64,000 nucleotides of DNA from assembly GCA_035556715.1 (NCBI GenBank), contig DATMER010000091.1, forward strand, positions 16,658 through 80,657, given 5' to 3'. The DNA is from DATMER01 sp035556715. GTDB lineage: Bacteria > Acidobacteriota > Thermoanaerobaculia > Multivoradales > UBA5704. The translations under genes were made by a program, and so were the position numbers. Below, piece by piece: positions 24,577 through 33,362 of the stretch. The notes beneath the pieces are model-generated. The model was given only the letters and a program-made list of their open reading frames with translations, searched no databases and was not told the DNA's origin. The stretch's first letter is position 1. Each line of letters opens with the position of its first letter.

Positions 24577-25952
24577 GACACGGGCCGCTCGCCGTACTCA
24601 TGCTCCAGCTCCTCGGGGATGAACGCAAGGCTGCCGAGCAGGCCCACGCCCGCCTTCCAGGTGTCGGTCAGGATGGCGTCGTACGTGTAGCCGAGGCTGA
24701 GCTTGCCCACCTCGAAGGCCTCGCCTTGATGGTGGCCGTTCTCCCCGCCCTCGTCTCCGTGACCGAACAGCTCGTCGTTCTCCTGCCGCTCCACCCGGCC
24801 GAAGAGGGTGTGCCTCTCCGCGAACAGCGCGGCGGACTCCAGCAGCCAGGTGTCGGTGGGATCCCCCTCCGACTTGGCATTCCGCCCCCAGGCCAGGGTG
24901 GTCTGCCAGTTGCCGTTTGCCAGGGGTTGGTTGTAGAGCGCCGAGGCCGTGGTGCGGTCCAGGTCCACCTCGGGCTCTAGCTGCTCGGGGCTCTGCAGGA
25001 AGCCGTGGCTCACCTGGAACGACCAGTTCACCGTCGGCTGCCAGGAGGCCCGGACCGACCAGGAGTCCATCTTCGGCTCCTCGATGTCGGTGCGCTTTTC
25101 GTCTGGCTCGCGGCCGGTGAAGACGGAGCCTTCCAGCTTGAAGCTGTCCCGGACCCAGCCGAGGGTGGCCACGCCGAAGGTGATGTGGGTCGAGTCGAGC
25201 CAGTGGTGACCCAGGGGCGCCTCCGGGTTCTCCATGCCGGAGAAGCGATGGAGGAAGGCCGGCGGACCCAGGGCAGGCTCGCCCGGCAGCCCGAGATAGA
25301 GGAAGGCCGAGCTGTCCTCCCCCAGGTCCAGGCTGTAGCTCGCGGCCAGCTCCATGAAAAGGTCGTGCGGGTGCTGGCGGTCGATGAGCGGGGTCCGGCC
25401 GTCCGCGGTCTCGCCCGTCTGGAGGAGGAGCGGATAGCCCTCGTCGCCGATCGTCCAGGGCTCGGCGGAGACCATGGCCCGCAGCCCGAGCCGGCCGCTG
25501 CCCAGATCCCGGACCGCCATGCCCATGAGCATGCTCTGGCTGAACGCCTTCTCGTCCCCCCGCGGGCCGTCCTGCTCGTCGTAGACGAAGTTGACGAAGC
25601 CGTGCGCCATGAGGTGCCAGTTGCCCCGGGTGGTATGCAGCCCCGGGTGGGGCGCCGACTCGGGCTGCCAGGCGGTGCCCGAAGCCTCGCGGCTCATGGG
25701 ATAGGGGCCGAACATCCCCGGCATCTGATGACCAGCCTCATGCCCCACGTGATCCATACCGGGCTGATCCTGCATTTCGTGCTGGCTGTGGTCCTCCTGC
25801 TGAGGAGCGGCCTCGTGTCCCTCATGTTCTTCTTGTTCCTCCTGGGCTTGTTCCTCCTGGGGAGGCGGGGCTGGATGTTCGTGCTCATGCTGCGCGGCCA
25901 GGGGCATGCCGCAGAGCAGCACGATTGCAGCCGCCGAAAACCACTTCCTCAT
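24546..25952 (-). CDS. Histidine/methionine-rich outer-membrane protein, probably metal-related
   Basis: A 468-residue exported protein. ATG 25952 has GGAG upstream and starts a signal peptide ending PLAAQ. The mature N-terminus is a His/Glu/Gln-rich stretch (HEHEHP, HEGHEA, HSQHEMQD, HVGHEAGHQMPGM) suitable for binding Cu, Zn or similar ions. The rest looks like a beta barrel: alternating strands with conserved DRQHPHDLFMELAASYS, HHWLDSTHITFGVATLGW, and a C-terminal FLRMRM. Proteins of this type accompany copper/silver resistance genes. It is the last gene of a minus-strand operon with Cys-rich small proteins and an HMA selenoprotein candidate. Confidence 0.75.
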   Translation of the reverse strand: MRKWFSAAAIVLLCGMPLAAQHEHEHPAPPPQEEQAQEEQEEHEGHEAAPQQEDHSQHEMQDQPGMDHVGHEAGHQMPGMFGPYPMSREASGTAWQPESAPHPGLHTTRGNWHLMAHGFVNFVYDEQDGPRGDEKAFSQSMLMGMAVRDLGSGRLGLRAMVSAEPWTIGDEGYPLLLQTGETADGRTPLIDRQHPHDLFMELAASYSLDLGEDSSAFLYLGLPGEPALGPPAFLHRFSGMENPEAPLGHHWLDSTHITFGVATLGWVRDSFKLEGSVFTGREPDEKRTDIEEPKMDSWSVRASWQPTVNWSFQVSHGFLQSPEQLEPEVDLDRTTASALYNQPLANGNWQTTLAWGRNAKSEGDPTDTWLLESAALFAERHTLFGRVERQENDELFGHGDEGGENGHHQGEAFEVGKLSLGYTYDAILTDTWKAGVGLLGSLAFIPEELEHEYGERPVSWMAFLRMRM

Positions 25953-26026
25953 CTCTTTCTCCTTCTCGCAGACACGTTGTCCCGAGGCGGCGTCGCCGCC
26001 CCGATTCACAGAGGCTGGATGGGAAG

Positions 26027-26368
26027 TCAGGCCAGAGGCACGTGGTCGATGGAGAGGACGAAGAGGCGGAGAGCGCCCTGGACCGAGGGTGCGGCCAGCC
26101 GCTCGAACTGCAGGTTCAGGGTCGCCGAAGATCCGGCGAGGACGCCGGCCGCAGCCTGGCAGACCATCTCGCACCCGCGATGGCCCTTGCCACAGCAGTC
26201 GGGCTCGCCGGACGAGTCCTCGCTGTCGGGGACGGGGGTCTCCTCATGGCAGGAAGCCTGCGGCTCCGGAGCCGGAGTCTCCTCTGCGGCGTGGCAGGGG
26301 TGAGGACCCAGGAACAGGCCGAGCCCGACCAGCAGGAGGAGCAACGAGGCGATCGAGCGGATCTTCAT
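26027..26368 (-). CDS. Small exported Cys-rich protein
   Basis: A 113-residue protein starting MKIRSIASLLLLLVGLGLFLG, a signal peptide ending CHAAEE. The mature part carries CHEETP and DCCGKGHRGCEMVCQ, six Cys with His in a short stretch that looks like a metal-binding or disulfide cluster, then a hydrophobic segment near the C-terminus. It lies between two outer-membrane protein genes of the same strand. A periplasmic metal-binding role is inferred from composition and place. Confidence 0.65.
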   Translation of the reverse strand: MKIRSIASLLLLLVGLGLFLGPHPCHAAEETPAPEPQASCHEETPVPDSEDSSGEPDCCGKGHRGCEMVCQAAAGVLAGSSATLNLQFERLAAPSVQGALRLFVLSIDHVPLA

Positions 26369-26405
26369 AGGCAAGACGCGGCCCCGGCCGGGGCCGCGGA
26401 TCACT

Positions 26406-27239
26406 TTAGAACAGAACCCGGAGCTGCACCAGCCCATTCCAGCGGCTCCTCGGCTCTTCCCGGCCCAGATCGTCCCAGATGGGGAGCTGCACGGAGAGAT
26501 CGAGGAAGGCCCGCTCGGTCGCGACGATCTGCAGTCCGGGAGCGAGCAGCAGCTCGCTGCGGCCGGTGCCGGGCACGGCCGCGCCGCGGAACCTGTCCTT
26601 CTCTCTCCGCAGCGCGGTAACCTCCAGAAGGACGAAGAGCTCGCGTCCCGGCACGGTGTAGACGCGCGGCAGGAGCACATACTGCGCGCCCGCGTTGAGA
26701 CGGGCCTCGTCGCCGAAGCGCAGCTCGCCATCCCCTTCGGTGTTGTGCTGGTAGCGGAGGTCCGCCGCCTGACCCCAGCGCTTCCGGGCCTGCTGGTAGA
26801 CCAGATCCACGAAGACATCCGTGGAGCCGGTCCCGGGTTGGATGCGGCGGAGGTCGAGCCGCTCGCCGGTGGCCCCGGTCGGCAGCTTGACCCCCACCTC
26901 GGCTGCGGCGTGCCGGTCCTGCCACGGGCCGACCGCGCGATAGAAGCGGTGCCTGGCCGCGATCACCACGTCCCCGATCCCGGAGGTCGACTCGTTCGCC
27001 AGGCGGCCCTCCACATAGGGAACCTGGAGGCTGAGAACCCAGTGGGTCGACGGCGTGTAGCGCAGCTCGGTGAACGCGGTCAGCGTCCGCATCTCTTCGG
27101 ACTTCCAATCCACAGCCATCCCGGTCAGGAGCCCCCATCCCCGGTACACCCCGGTCCCGGCCGTGTTGCCCCGGATCGGCGCAGCCTGGACCGGCCCGGC
27201 GGCGAGGACGAGAGCGGTCCATAGCGCGAGCCGTCTCAT
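26406..27239 (-). CDS. Outer-membrane beta-barrel protein (MetA/SphA-type transporter family)
   Basis: A 277-residue protein with a signal peptide (MRRLALWTALVLAAGPVQA). The mature sequence resembles outer-membrane proteins of the phenol-degradation/transporter type: GRGWGLL-like start (YRGWGLLTG), STSGIGDVVIAARHRFY, AEVGVKLPTG, and a closing VQLRVLF typical of barrels. Its ATG overlaps the stop of the upstream HMA gene (ATGA), so the two are translationally coupled. With its partners it may form a route or sink for metal ions or small molecules at the outer membrane. Confidence 0.72.
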   Translation of the reverse strand: MRRLALWTALVLAAGPVQAAPIRGNTAGTGVYRGWGLLTGMAVDWKSEEMRTLTAFTELRYTPSTHWVLSLQVPYVEGRLANESTSGIGDVVIAARHRFYRAVGPWQDRHAAAEVGVKLPTGATGERLDLRRIQPGTGSTDVFVDLVYQQARKRWGQAADLRYQHNTEGDGELRFGDEARLNAGAQYVLLPRVYTVPGRELFVLLEVTALRREKDRFRGAAVPGTGRSELLLAPGLQIVATERAFLDLSVQLPIWDDLGREEPRSRWNGLVQLRVLF

Positions 27240-27745
27240 GGATCACCCTCCGCCGGCCCCGCCTCGTCCAGGAGGATCGCCTGCTCCCCTTCCTGCAGCT
27301 CCCACGCTCCCTCGGCCGTCACGGTGGAGCCGGCGGCGCTCTTCGCCCGCAGGTCCCCGGCTTTCCGGCCGGCCAGCAGGAAGACCTGCCCCGTCTCCGG
27401 AACGCGGAGCCGCCCGTCCTCGGTGAGCACGCCCTGGACGGCGATGCGCGAGCGCTCGATTTCGTAGCCTGCCCTGGTCACGGACTCCTGAAGGTCCGCG
27501 AGGGAGACCGGTCTGCCCTGCTTGGGACGGAAGACGAACCGCCCGGTTTCGATGTGGATCACCTTCATCTCCTTCGGGTCGGGCGCGAACTCGAGACGGC
27601 GCACGGCCGCCTTGATTCCGTACACTCAGAGCCCGCAGAGATAGCCGGTGACGTCGAGCTCGATCCGATGTACCTGGGCCCCGGCCACGGAGGAAAGCAC
27701 GAGCATGCCGATCCCCGCCAGCAGGGCGATGAAACGTCGATTCAT
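27236..27745 (-). CDS. HMA-domain protein with in-frame UGA: predicted selenoprotein (CxxU)
   Basis: ATG 27745 has a near-perfect ribosome site (AGGAGG, 7 bases upstream) and starts a signal peptide (MNRRFIALLAGIGMLVLSSV...AGAQ). Codon 40 is TGA (27628-27626). Reading it as selenocysteine gives a 169-residue protein whose HMA core reads ELDVTGYLCGL-U-VYGIKAAVRRL: the metal-binding CxxC becomes C37-G-L-U40. The frame stays open to a TGA that overlaps the ATG of the next gene (ATGA), the coupling seen in real operons. A hairpin fitting a bacterial SECIS starts 15 bases after the UGA. If UGA were a stop, the product would be only 39 residues. Likely ligand: a soft metal such as Hg or Cu (inference). 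Confidence 0.82.
27595..27628 (-). promoter_or_regulatory. UGA codon and candidate bacterial SECIS element
   Basis: On the minus strand, UGA (27628-27626) is followed after 14 bases by GGCGGC-CGUGC-GCCGUC, a 6-bp stem (one G-U pair) with a 5-base loop that has G at position 2 followed by U. Stem position (+15 to +31) and loop agree with the published bacterial SECIS consensus: small apical loop with an early G, about 16-37 bases after the UGA. Confidence 0.6.
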
Positions 27746-27792
27746 GACCTGACCTCCTACAGCGTCAAGATGTCGCGGACGAGATGGACGAC

Positions 27793-28083
27793 TCAGGTCG
27801 GGATCGGTCGCGGGACGTGCAGGATGCCCAGGGGATCGGGGGGCAGGAAGACGGCCTCCGAAAACACCTCGACGAACGAGGCCGGCATCAGCGCGAAGCC
27901 GGTCCGCGTCCAGGTGGGGAGCGGCGAATGGGCATTGAAGCAGCAGAGGGAAAAGGTGCCCGGCATCGTGCCGCAGCCCGTGGAGGGCTTGTCACAGCAG
28001 TCGGAGGCGAACGCCACCGCGACGGGCCAGAACACGCCCGAAGCGACGAGAGCCAGGAACAGCAAGCCCGCGGCGCGCCTCAT
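27793..28083 (-). CDS. Small exported Cys-rich protein
   Basis: A 96-residue protein. MRRAAGLLFLALVASGVFWPV...AFA is a signal peptide; the mature N-terminus has DCCDKPSTGCG and SLCCFNAH, paired cysteines suited to soft-metal binding. It is the first gene of the minus-strand operon leading to the HMA selenoprotein candidate 48 bp downstream, and is divergent from another Cys-rich small protein at 28140. No family is recognised. Confidence 0.6.
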   Translation of the reverse strand: MRRAAGLLFLALVASGVFWPVAVAFASDCCDKPSTGCGTMPGTFSLCCFNAHSPLPTWTRTGFALMPASFVEVFSEAVFLPPDPLGILHVPRPIPT

Positions 28084-28139
28084 ATCGCTCTTATACCACG
28101 CGCTCCCACACACAGCCGGAGTGCTACACTGTTTCCACG

Positions 28140-28538
28140 ATGAGTTCTCCTCTTCATCGTCCCCGCCTTCGGGTCCGCCTGGCCGGGCTCTGCCTGTTGT
28201 TTGCCTGGATGATCCCGACCGCGTCCCTGCTCCTCTCCGCCGCGACGCACACCTGCGCCTGCGGCATGAAGAAGGGCGACTGCTTCTGCGAGCTCGCGGC
28301 CCCCCGCGGCGCCCACTGCGACAAGGACGGCGGATGCTCGATGAAGAGCGCTCCCCGGCCTGATCCCACCCCTCTGCTCGCGAGCCTTCATCTGCGGGGG
28401 TGGATCCGGGACGCCGCCCGCTTCGCCGGCCCCGGAGCGGAGCCGGCCGGGAGGGTGACCGCCGCCGCCCTCTCCCTGCCGGCCGCGCCCGCTCATCTCC
28501 CCGCGACTCCTCCCCCGCGATCCCTTCCGATCGTCTAG
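28140..28538 (+). CDS. Small exported or membrane-anchored Cys-rich protein
   Basis: A 132-residue protein with an N-terminal hydrophobic segment (LAGLCLLFAWMIPTASLLLSA) followed by THTCACGMKKGDCFCELA and GAHCDKDGGCSMK: seven Cys in about 40 residues. The C-terminal third is proline/alanine-rich. It is 45 bp before a TonB-dependent receptor gene on the same strand and divergent from the 28083 gene, so it probably belongs to the same metal response. I do not recognise the family. Confidence 0.58.
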   Translation: MSSPLHRPRLRVRLAGLCLLFAWMIPTASLLLSAATHTCACGMKKGDCFCELAAPRGAHCDKDGGCSMKSAPRPDPTPLLASLHLRGWIRDAARFAGPGAEPAGRVTAAALSLPAAPAHLPATPPPRSLPIV

Positions 28539-28583
28539 CACTTCGCTCGAACGAACGCTGCGACCCTCGGAAGGAGGAGACGT

Positions 28584-30665
28584 ATGTGGTCTGCCCGCAG
28601 GCAGGCGTTTGCCTGTTGTCTCTCGTTGTGCCTGATCGCCGTCCCCGGTTTCGCCCAGACATCGGCCCAGACGCCGGAAGAAGAACAGGAAGAGCCCGAG
28701 TCCCGCTACGAGGATGAGATCACCGTCGTCGAGAAGAAGGAGCCCTCGCTCACGCTCCCCGGCCCCGAGGCCGCGGCCCGCGAGATCGCCGAGATCCCCG
28801 GCGGCGCCTCCCTGGTCGACGCCGAGGACTACAAGCGCGGCCGAGCCTCGACCCTCAAGGATGCCCTGGACTTCACGCCCGGGGTCTTCGTCCAGCCGCG
28901 CTACGGGTCGGAGGAGGCGCGCCTCTCGATCCGCGGCTCCGGCCTGCAGCGCACGTTCCACGGCCGCGGCATCAAGCTGCTCCAGGACGGCATCCCTCTC
29001 AACCTCGCGGACGGAGGCTTCGACTTCCAGGCCGTCGAGCCGCTGAGCGCCCGCTACATCGAGGTCTACCGCGGCGCGAACGGCCTGCGCTACGGCTCCT
29101 CGACCCTGGGCGGAGCCATCAACTACGTTTCGCAGAACGGCTACGGCGCCAGCCCGGCCCAGGTCCGCCTCGAAAGCGGCGCCTTCGGCTATCTGCGCGG
29201 CCAGGTCGGCTCCGGCCTCGTCCGGGGCCGCATGGACGCCTTCGCCACCCTCACGCACTTCTCCCAGGACGGATTCCGCGACCACAGCGACCAGGGCACG
29301 CAACGCCTGTTCGGCAACGTCGGCTGGCGGCTCGACGGGGACCGGGAGACCCGCTTCTTCGTCGCCGCCGTCAAGACCGACTCGGAGCTGCCCGGCAGCC
29401 TGACCCGGGCGCAGCTCGAAGCCGACCCGTCGCAGGCTGCGCCCGGCAACCTGGCCCTCGATCAGAAGCGAGACTTCGATCTCTTCCGCCTCTCCAACCG
29501 CACCACCCTGCGCTCCGGCGCCGCCGGTCGTCTCGACCTCGGCGCCTTCTGGTCCTACAAGCACCTTGACCATCCCATCTTCCAGGTCCTCGACCAGAGG
29601 TCCAATGACGTCGGCGCCGAGCTGCGCTACGAGCGCGCCGCGGAGCTCGGCGGGCGGCCAAACGTCTTCGTCGCCGGCTTCAGCCCGGCCTTCGGCGTGG
29701 TCCAGGACGACCGCTTCGTCAACGTGGCCGGCCGGCGCGGCGCGCGCACGGCCGAGGGCGAGACGACGTCGCTCAACCTGGACCTCTACGCAGAGGACCG
29801 CCACGAGCTGCGGCCGGGGCTGACCCTCTCGGCCGGCGTGCAGCTCTCTCGCGCGGTCCGCGACTTCGAGGACGGCTTTCTGACCAACGGCGATCAGACC
29901 GACAGCCAGGAGTTCGACGGGATCAGCCCCAAGCTCGGCCTGATGTGGGACGTGACGTCCGCGGCCTCCATCTTCGCCAACGTCAGCCGCAGCTTCGAGC
30001 CTCCCTCGTTCAGCGAGTTGGCCAACCTCGGCGGCAGCGGCCTTCTCCAGCTCGACGCCCAGACCGCCACGACCGTGGAAGCCGGTACCCGCGGCAAGGT
30101 GGGCCGCGCCGCCTGGGACCTGGTCGTCTATCACGCCCGGCTGGATGGCGAGCTGCTCAGCCTTAACGATGCCATCGGCAACCCGCTCGGGACGATCAAC
30201 GCCGACCGCACCCTCCATACCGGCATCGAGGCCGGCCTGGAGGTCCGGCTCGGCCGCGGCCTGCTCTGGCGCCAGGTCTACAACTGGAGCCGCTTCTCCT
30301 TCTCGGACGACCCCGCCTTCGGGGACAACCGGCTGGCCGGCATCCCCGAGCATTACGCCCGCGCCGAGCTGCTCTACGAGACCGGGTCCGGCTACTACGG
30401 CGGGCCCAACGTCGAATGGGTGCCCGACGCCTACCCGGTCGACCACGCCAACACCCTGTTCGCGGAGGGCTACACGGTCCTCAACCTCAAGGTGGGTTAC
30501 CGCGCGGCCAGCGGCTTCGCCGCCTTCGTCGAGGGCAAGAACCTCACGGACGAGACCTACGCGGCCACCACAGGAGTTATCGCGGACGCCCGCGGGCGGG
30601 ACTCCGCCCAGTTCCTCCCCGGCGACGGGGCGTCGGTGTTCGCCGGGATCGAGTACCGCTGGTGA
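28584..30665 (+). CDS. TonB-dependent outer-membrane receptor
   Basis: A 693-residue receptor with a signal peptide ending GFAQT, a TonB box-like DEITVVEKKE, a plug domain (TLKDALDFTPGVFVQPRYG, RLSIRGSGLQRTFHGRGIKLLQDGIPL, YIEVYRGANGLRYGSSTLGGAINYV) and a C-terminal barrel ending IEYRW. GGAGGAG precedes the ATG. Its stop overlaps the GTG of the following lipoprotein gene. The neighbours suggest uptake or sensing of a metal or metal complex (copper-type), but the ligand cannot be deduced from sequence alone. Confidence 0.9.
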   Translation: MWSARRQAFACCLSLCLIAVPGFAQTSAQTPEEEQEEPESRYEDEITVVEKKEPSLTLPGPEAAAREIAEIPGGASLVDAEDYKRGRASTLKDALDFTPGVFVQPRYGSEEARLSIRGSGLQRTFHGRGIKLLQDGIPLNLADGGFDFQAVEPLSARYIEVYRGANGLRYGSSTLGGAINYVSQNGYGASPAQVRLESGAFGYLRGQVGSGLVRGRMDAFATLTHFSQDGFRDHSDQGTQRLFGNVGWRLDGDRETRFFVAAVKTDSELPGSLTRAQLEADPSQAAPGNLALDQKRDFDLFRLSNRTTLRSGAAGRLDLGAFWSYKHLDHPIFQVLDQRSNDVGAELRYERAAELGGRPNVFVAGFSPAFGVVQDDRFVNVAGRRGARTAEGETTSLNLDLYAEDRHELRPGLTLSAGVQLSRAVRDFEDGFLTNGDQTDSQEFDGISPKLGLMWDVTSAASIFANVSRSFEPPSFSELANLGGSGLLQLDAQTATTVEAGTRGKVGRAAWDLVVYHARLDGELLSLNDAIGNPLGTINADRTLHTGIEAGLEVRLGRGLLWRQVYNWSRFSFSDDPAFGDNRLAGIPEHYARAELLYETGSGYYGGPNVEWVPDAYPVDHANTLFAEGYTVLNLKVGYRAASGFAAFVEGKNLTDETYAATTGVIADARGRDSAQFLPGDGASVFAGIEYRW

Positions 30666-31915
30666 GAACCTCGCGGCTCCTCCCGCCGAGCCTTCTCCTC
30701 GCGCTCCTCGCGCTGCTCGGATGCGGCGGGGAGCCGCCTGCCCCCTCGTCAACCCCGACGGCCAGGAAAGACGATCCCGTCCGGGACTCCTTCCCCGGCC
30801 GCGACCCCGGCCTGCGCTGGGATGGGCAGGGCGGGCTTCACGTCGCCTACGTCGAAGAACGGCCGGAGGGGGCAGCCGTCGTCTACCGGCGGCTGGGGAG
30901 CTCTCCGGCCGGCCCGTTCCCTGTCTCGCCTCCCGGGCTGAAGGTCTCGGCCCATGGCGAGACGAACCCCGCGGTCGAGGTTCTCCCCGGCGGCGGGCTC
31001 GTCGTCGCCTATCCCGTCTCCCTGCCGGGCAAGTGGAAGGGCGAGATCCGGGTGCAGCGCTCGGACGACGCAGGCCGGACCTGGGGTGAGGCCCGGCTCC
31101 TCCACGAGCCGCGCGACGGCTCCCACTCCTACCTCTCTTCGGCCCTGACGCCCACGGGAAGCGTGGTCTTCGCCTGGCTCGACAACCGCTCGGGGCACAT
31201 GGGACTGCAGACCGCGGCCACTACGGACGGCCGGACCTTCACCGCCGCCCAGACCGTAGACCCGCGGACCTGCGAATGCTGCGGCACCGCGCTCCTCGCC
31301 GGCAGCCAAGGCGGCCTCTGGCTCGCCTACCGCGCTCTCGGCGAGGGGGAGGTGCGGGACATCCGCGTGCTCCATGCTTTCGGCGACGGCGGGTTTGCCA
31401 GGAGCGCCATGCTCTCCGACGACCGCTGGGTCCTCCAGGGCTGCCCGCACACCGGTGCGCGGCTGACGGAGGACCGGGATGGCAAGCTGTGGGCGGCCTG
31501 GTTCACCGCCGGAGGTCCGGAGGGGCCGGGCGTCTACGTGACCGCCTCCCCGGACCGCGGCGCGGCCTTCGCCCCCCGCTCGCCGGTGGCGCTGGGGACG
31601 ACGGTCAAGCATCCCGAGATCGGCACGCTGCCGGATGGCCGCGTCGCCGTGCTCTACGAAGATACCGGCGGCTCGCATCCGATCCTCTTCCGCGTCCGCG
31701 ACCCCGGGTCCGGGACCTGGAGCGCGCCGGGCACGGGGGCTCCCCAGGGAGTCTATCCGCGCTTGGCCGCGACCGCGGAGCAGGCGGCCGTGGCCTTCAC
31801 CTGCCGGGCCGAGGCCGGGACCAGGGTGGTCGTGACCGGCTGGCGGGCGTTCGAGGAAGGGAAGATGGACTGGTCCGGCTGCATCGGAGAGGCGCTGCCC
31901 GAGCATCGCCACTGA
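30662..31915 (+). CDS. Lipoprotein with sialidase/BNR-like beta-propeller repeats
   Basis: A 417-residue protein starting with GTG overlapping the receptor stop (GTGA). The leader LALLALLGCGG contains a lipobox (LLGC). Repeated Asp-box-like motifs (SDDAGRTWGEARL, TTDGRTFTAAQ, SPDRGAAFAPRS) indicate a six-bladed BNR propeller. A DPRTCECCGTALL motif and GCPHTG add a Cys cluster that could bind metal. Translational coupling to the TonB-dependent receptor suggests a surface or periplasmic partner of that receptor. True sialidase activity is not implied. Confidence 0.75.
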   Translation: MRTSRLLPPSLLLALLALLGCGGEPPAPSSTPTARKDDPVRDSFPGRDPGLRWDGQGGLHVAYVEERPEGAAVVYRRLGSSPAGPFPVSPPGLKVSAHGETNPAVEVLPGGGLVVAYPVSLPGKWKGEIRVQRSDDAGRTWGEARLLHEPRDGSHSYLSSALTPTGSVVFAWLDNRSGHMGLQTAATTDGRTFTAAQTVDPRTCECCGTALLAGSQGGLWLAYRALGEGEVRDIRVLHAFGDGGFARSAMLSDDRWVLQGCPHTGARLTEDRDGKLWAAWFTAGGPEGPGVYVTASPDRGAAFAPRSPVALGTTVKHPEIGTLPDGRVAVLYEDTGGSHPILFRVRDPGSGTWSAPGTGAPQGVYPRLAATAEQAAVAFTCRAEAGTRVVVTGWRAFEEGKMDWSGCIGEALPEHRH

Positions 31916-31952
31916 ATATAGACAGGCGGCGATGGTAGGATGCGCAGCCGTC

Positions 31953-32666
31953 ATGCCTACCGCCGCCTACTCAGCCGTTGAGATTCTGGAGCAACTGGAC
32001 CGCTGCGCATCGGCCTATACCTTCCCCATTCTCGACAACGCTTATGTGTACCCGGCGGATACCCGGCTGACTCTCTTCCGGGATTCGGAACGGTGGGCGA
32101 TCGTGATCGAGGTGCTTGGGTTCAACTCGCACATGGGCGGGACGGGCGGCATCGACGACGCTCTCTACTGCTTCGGCAACTGCCTCCGGCGCCCGCCGGG
32201 GATCAGCCCCGAGGACACCCTGCGTCCGGTGAGCGACGGCGACTCCGGTCCGCTGTTCGAGGAGGACGGCATGACCGTCCAGCGCGGGGCCACGGACCTC
32301 CGGGTCCGCGGCTCTCTGATCCCCCTTCCCCGGGAGCCGGAGCACTACCTGAAACGGCAGGTCGTGCTGGAGGTGCCGCCCGACCTCCAGGGCTTCGAGC
32401 TGCTCCGCGGGCTCCTGCCCGAGCACCGGGACCTGCTACTGGCGACGGATGAGGAAGTCCGAGCCCGCGTGCCGGAGGATCTGCCGCAGATCTTCCGGCT
32501 GGACGAGTGGAGCCATCCGGACATCTCCGAAGGGGACACGCCGGGCGAGAGCCCGACCTTCCAGGCCCTCGCTCGCGTGCTGGAGACCGGCGACGTCACC
32601 CTCTATAAACCTCGCCGCAAGCCCAACACCCACTGGAGCCGCTGGCCCGAGGGGGGAGTGCTGTAG
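31953..32666 (+). CDS. Conserved hypothetical protein
   Basis: A 237-residue soluble protein. Typical stretches are ILEQLDRCASAYTFPILDNAYVYPADTRLTLFRD, RWAIVIEVLGFN, DALYCFGNC and GDVTLYKPRRKPNTHWSRWPEGG, which I recall only from uncharacterised immunity/SMI1-like or DUF proteins; I do not assign a function. ATG 31953 is chosen; ATG 31932 would add seven residues. It follows the BNR lipoprotein by 37 bases but has no visible link with metal handling. Confidence 0.65.
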   Translation: MPTAAYSAVEILEQLDRCASAYTFPILDNAYVYPADTRLTLFRDSERWAIVIEVLGFNSHMGGTGGIDDALYCFGNCLRRPPGISPEDTLRPVSDGDSGPLFEEDGMTVQRGATDLRVRGSLIPLPREPEHYLKRQVVLEVPPDLQGFELLRGLLPEHRDLLLATDEEVRARVPEDLPQIFRLDEWSHPDISEGDTPGESPTFQALARVLETGDVTLYKPRRKPNTHWSRWPEGGVL

Positions 32667-32675
32667 GCCGCAGGC

Positions 32676-33317
32676 CTAGAACCGAAAGCTCAGCCCCAGG
32701 TGGCCGCCATGGGTCGTGTAGTCGTCGATCGAGCCGGTGCGGCCGGAGACGCTGTCGGTCACCGTCCAGTCGGCGAAGTGCTGCTGGCCCCGCAGCGCGA
32801 ACTCGAGCGCCCAGCGCTGTCCGAGCTGGCGCCGAATGCCCGCCAGGAGCTGGACCACGACCTCGGAATCAGCCTCGGTGTGGATGTCGAAGCGTCCGCC
32901 GTTCTGCAGCGGACCGCTGGCGTCCGGAACGTCGATCGAAGCGAAGCCCAGGCCGGCGCCCAGGAACCACTCGGACCGCCCGCTGGGACGGGGGAAGGCG
33001 CGCTCCAGCCAGGCGCTGACGGTCGTGGATTCGGCCAGCGAATCGATCGCCGACTCGTCCCGGCTCTGCTCGAGACCGAGGATCTTCGCTGGTGTCTCGA
33101 AGTCGTACTCGGCCCGGTCCACCGCGAAGCCGAGGCGCCAGCGGTCGCTCAGCCGGTAGTGGCCGAAGACACCGTAGCCGGGGATGTCGTTGGCCGGCGT
33201 GCCATCGCCGAGCAGGAGAACGGGGCGCACCCCGAGGTCGAAGCTGCCCGTCTGGGCTCCGGCGAGAGCGGGCACCAGGACGAGCAGGGCGAGGGCCAGG
33301 GATACACGGATTCTCAT
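32676..33317 (-). CDS. Outer-membrane beta-barrel protein (OmpW-like)
   Basis: A 213-residue protein with signal peptide MRIRVSLALALLVLVPALAGA and a small-barrel pattern: FDLGVRPVLLLGDG, DRWRLGFAVDRAEYDF, SEWFLGAGLGFASIDV, QLLAGIRRQLGQRWALEFALRGQQHF, and terminal HLGLSFRF. This fits OmpW/OmpA-like eight-stranded barrels. It is separated by 45 bp from the histidine kinase gene on the same strand and may be the last gene of that operon. Confidence 0.75.
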   Translation of the reverse strand: MRIRVSLALALLVLVPALAGAQTGSFDLGVRPVLLLGDGTPANDIPGYGVFGHYRLSDRWRLGFAVDRAEYDFETPAKILGLEQSRDESAIDSLAESTTVSAWLERAFPRPSGRSEWFLGAGLGFASIDVPDASGPLQNGGRFDIHTEADSEVVVQLLAGIRRQLGQRWALEFALRGQQHFADWTVTDSVSGRTGSIDDYTTHGGHLGLSFRF

Positions 33318-33362
33318 ACCAGTTCTCCTTTCTGGTTCGATTGCGGGAAGGATCGGATGCAG

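Noticed and set aside
27793..28083. TGA of the small Cys-rich gene as another selenocysteine codon
   Set aside because: Read-through would add only about 11 residues before a stop, with no Cys-type context, so it is a normal stop.
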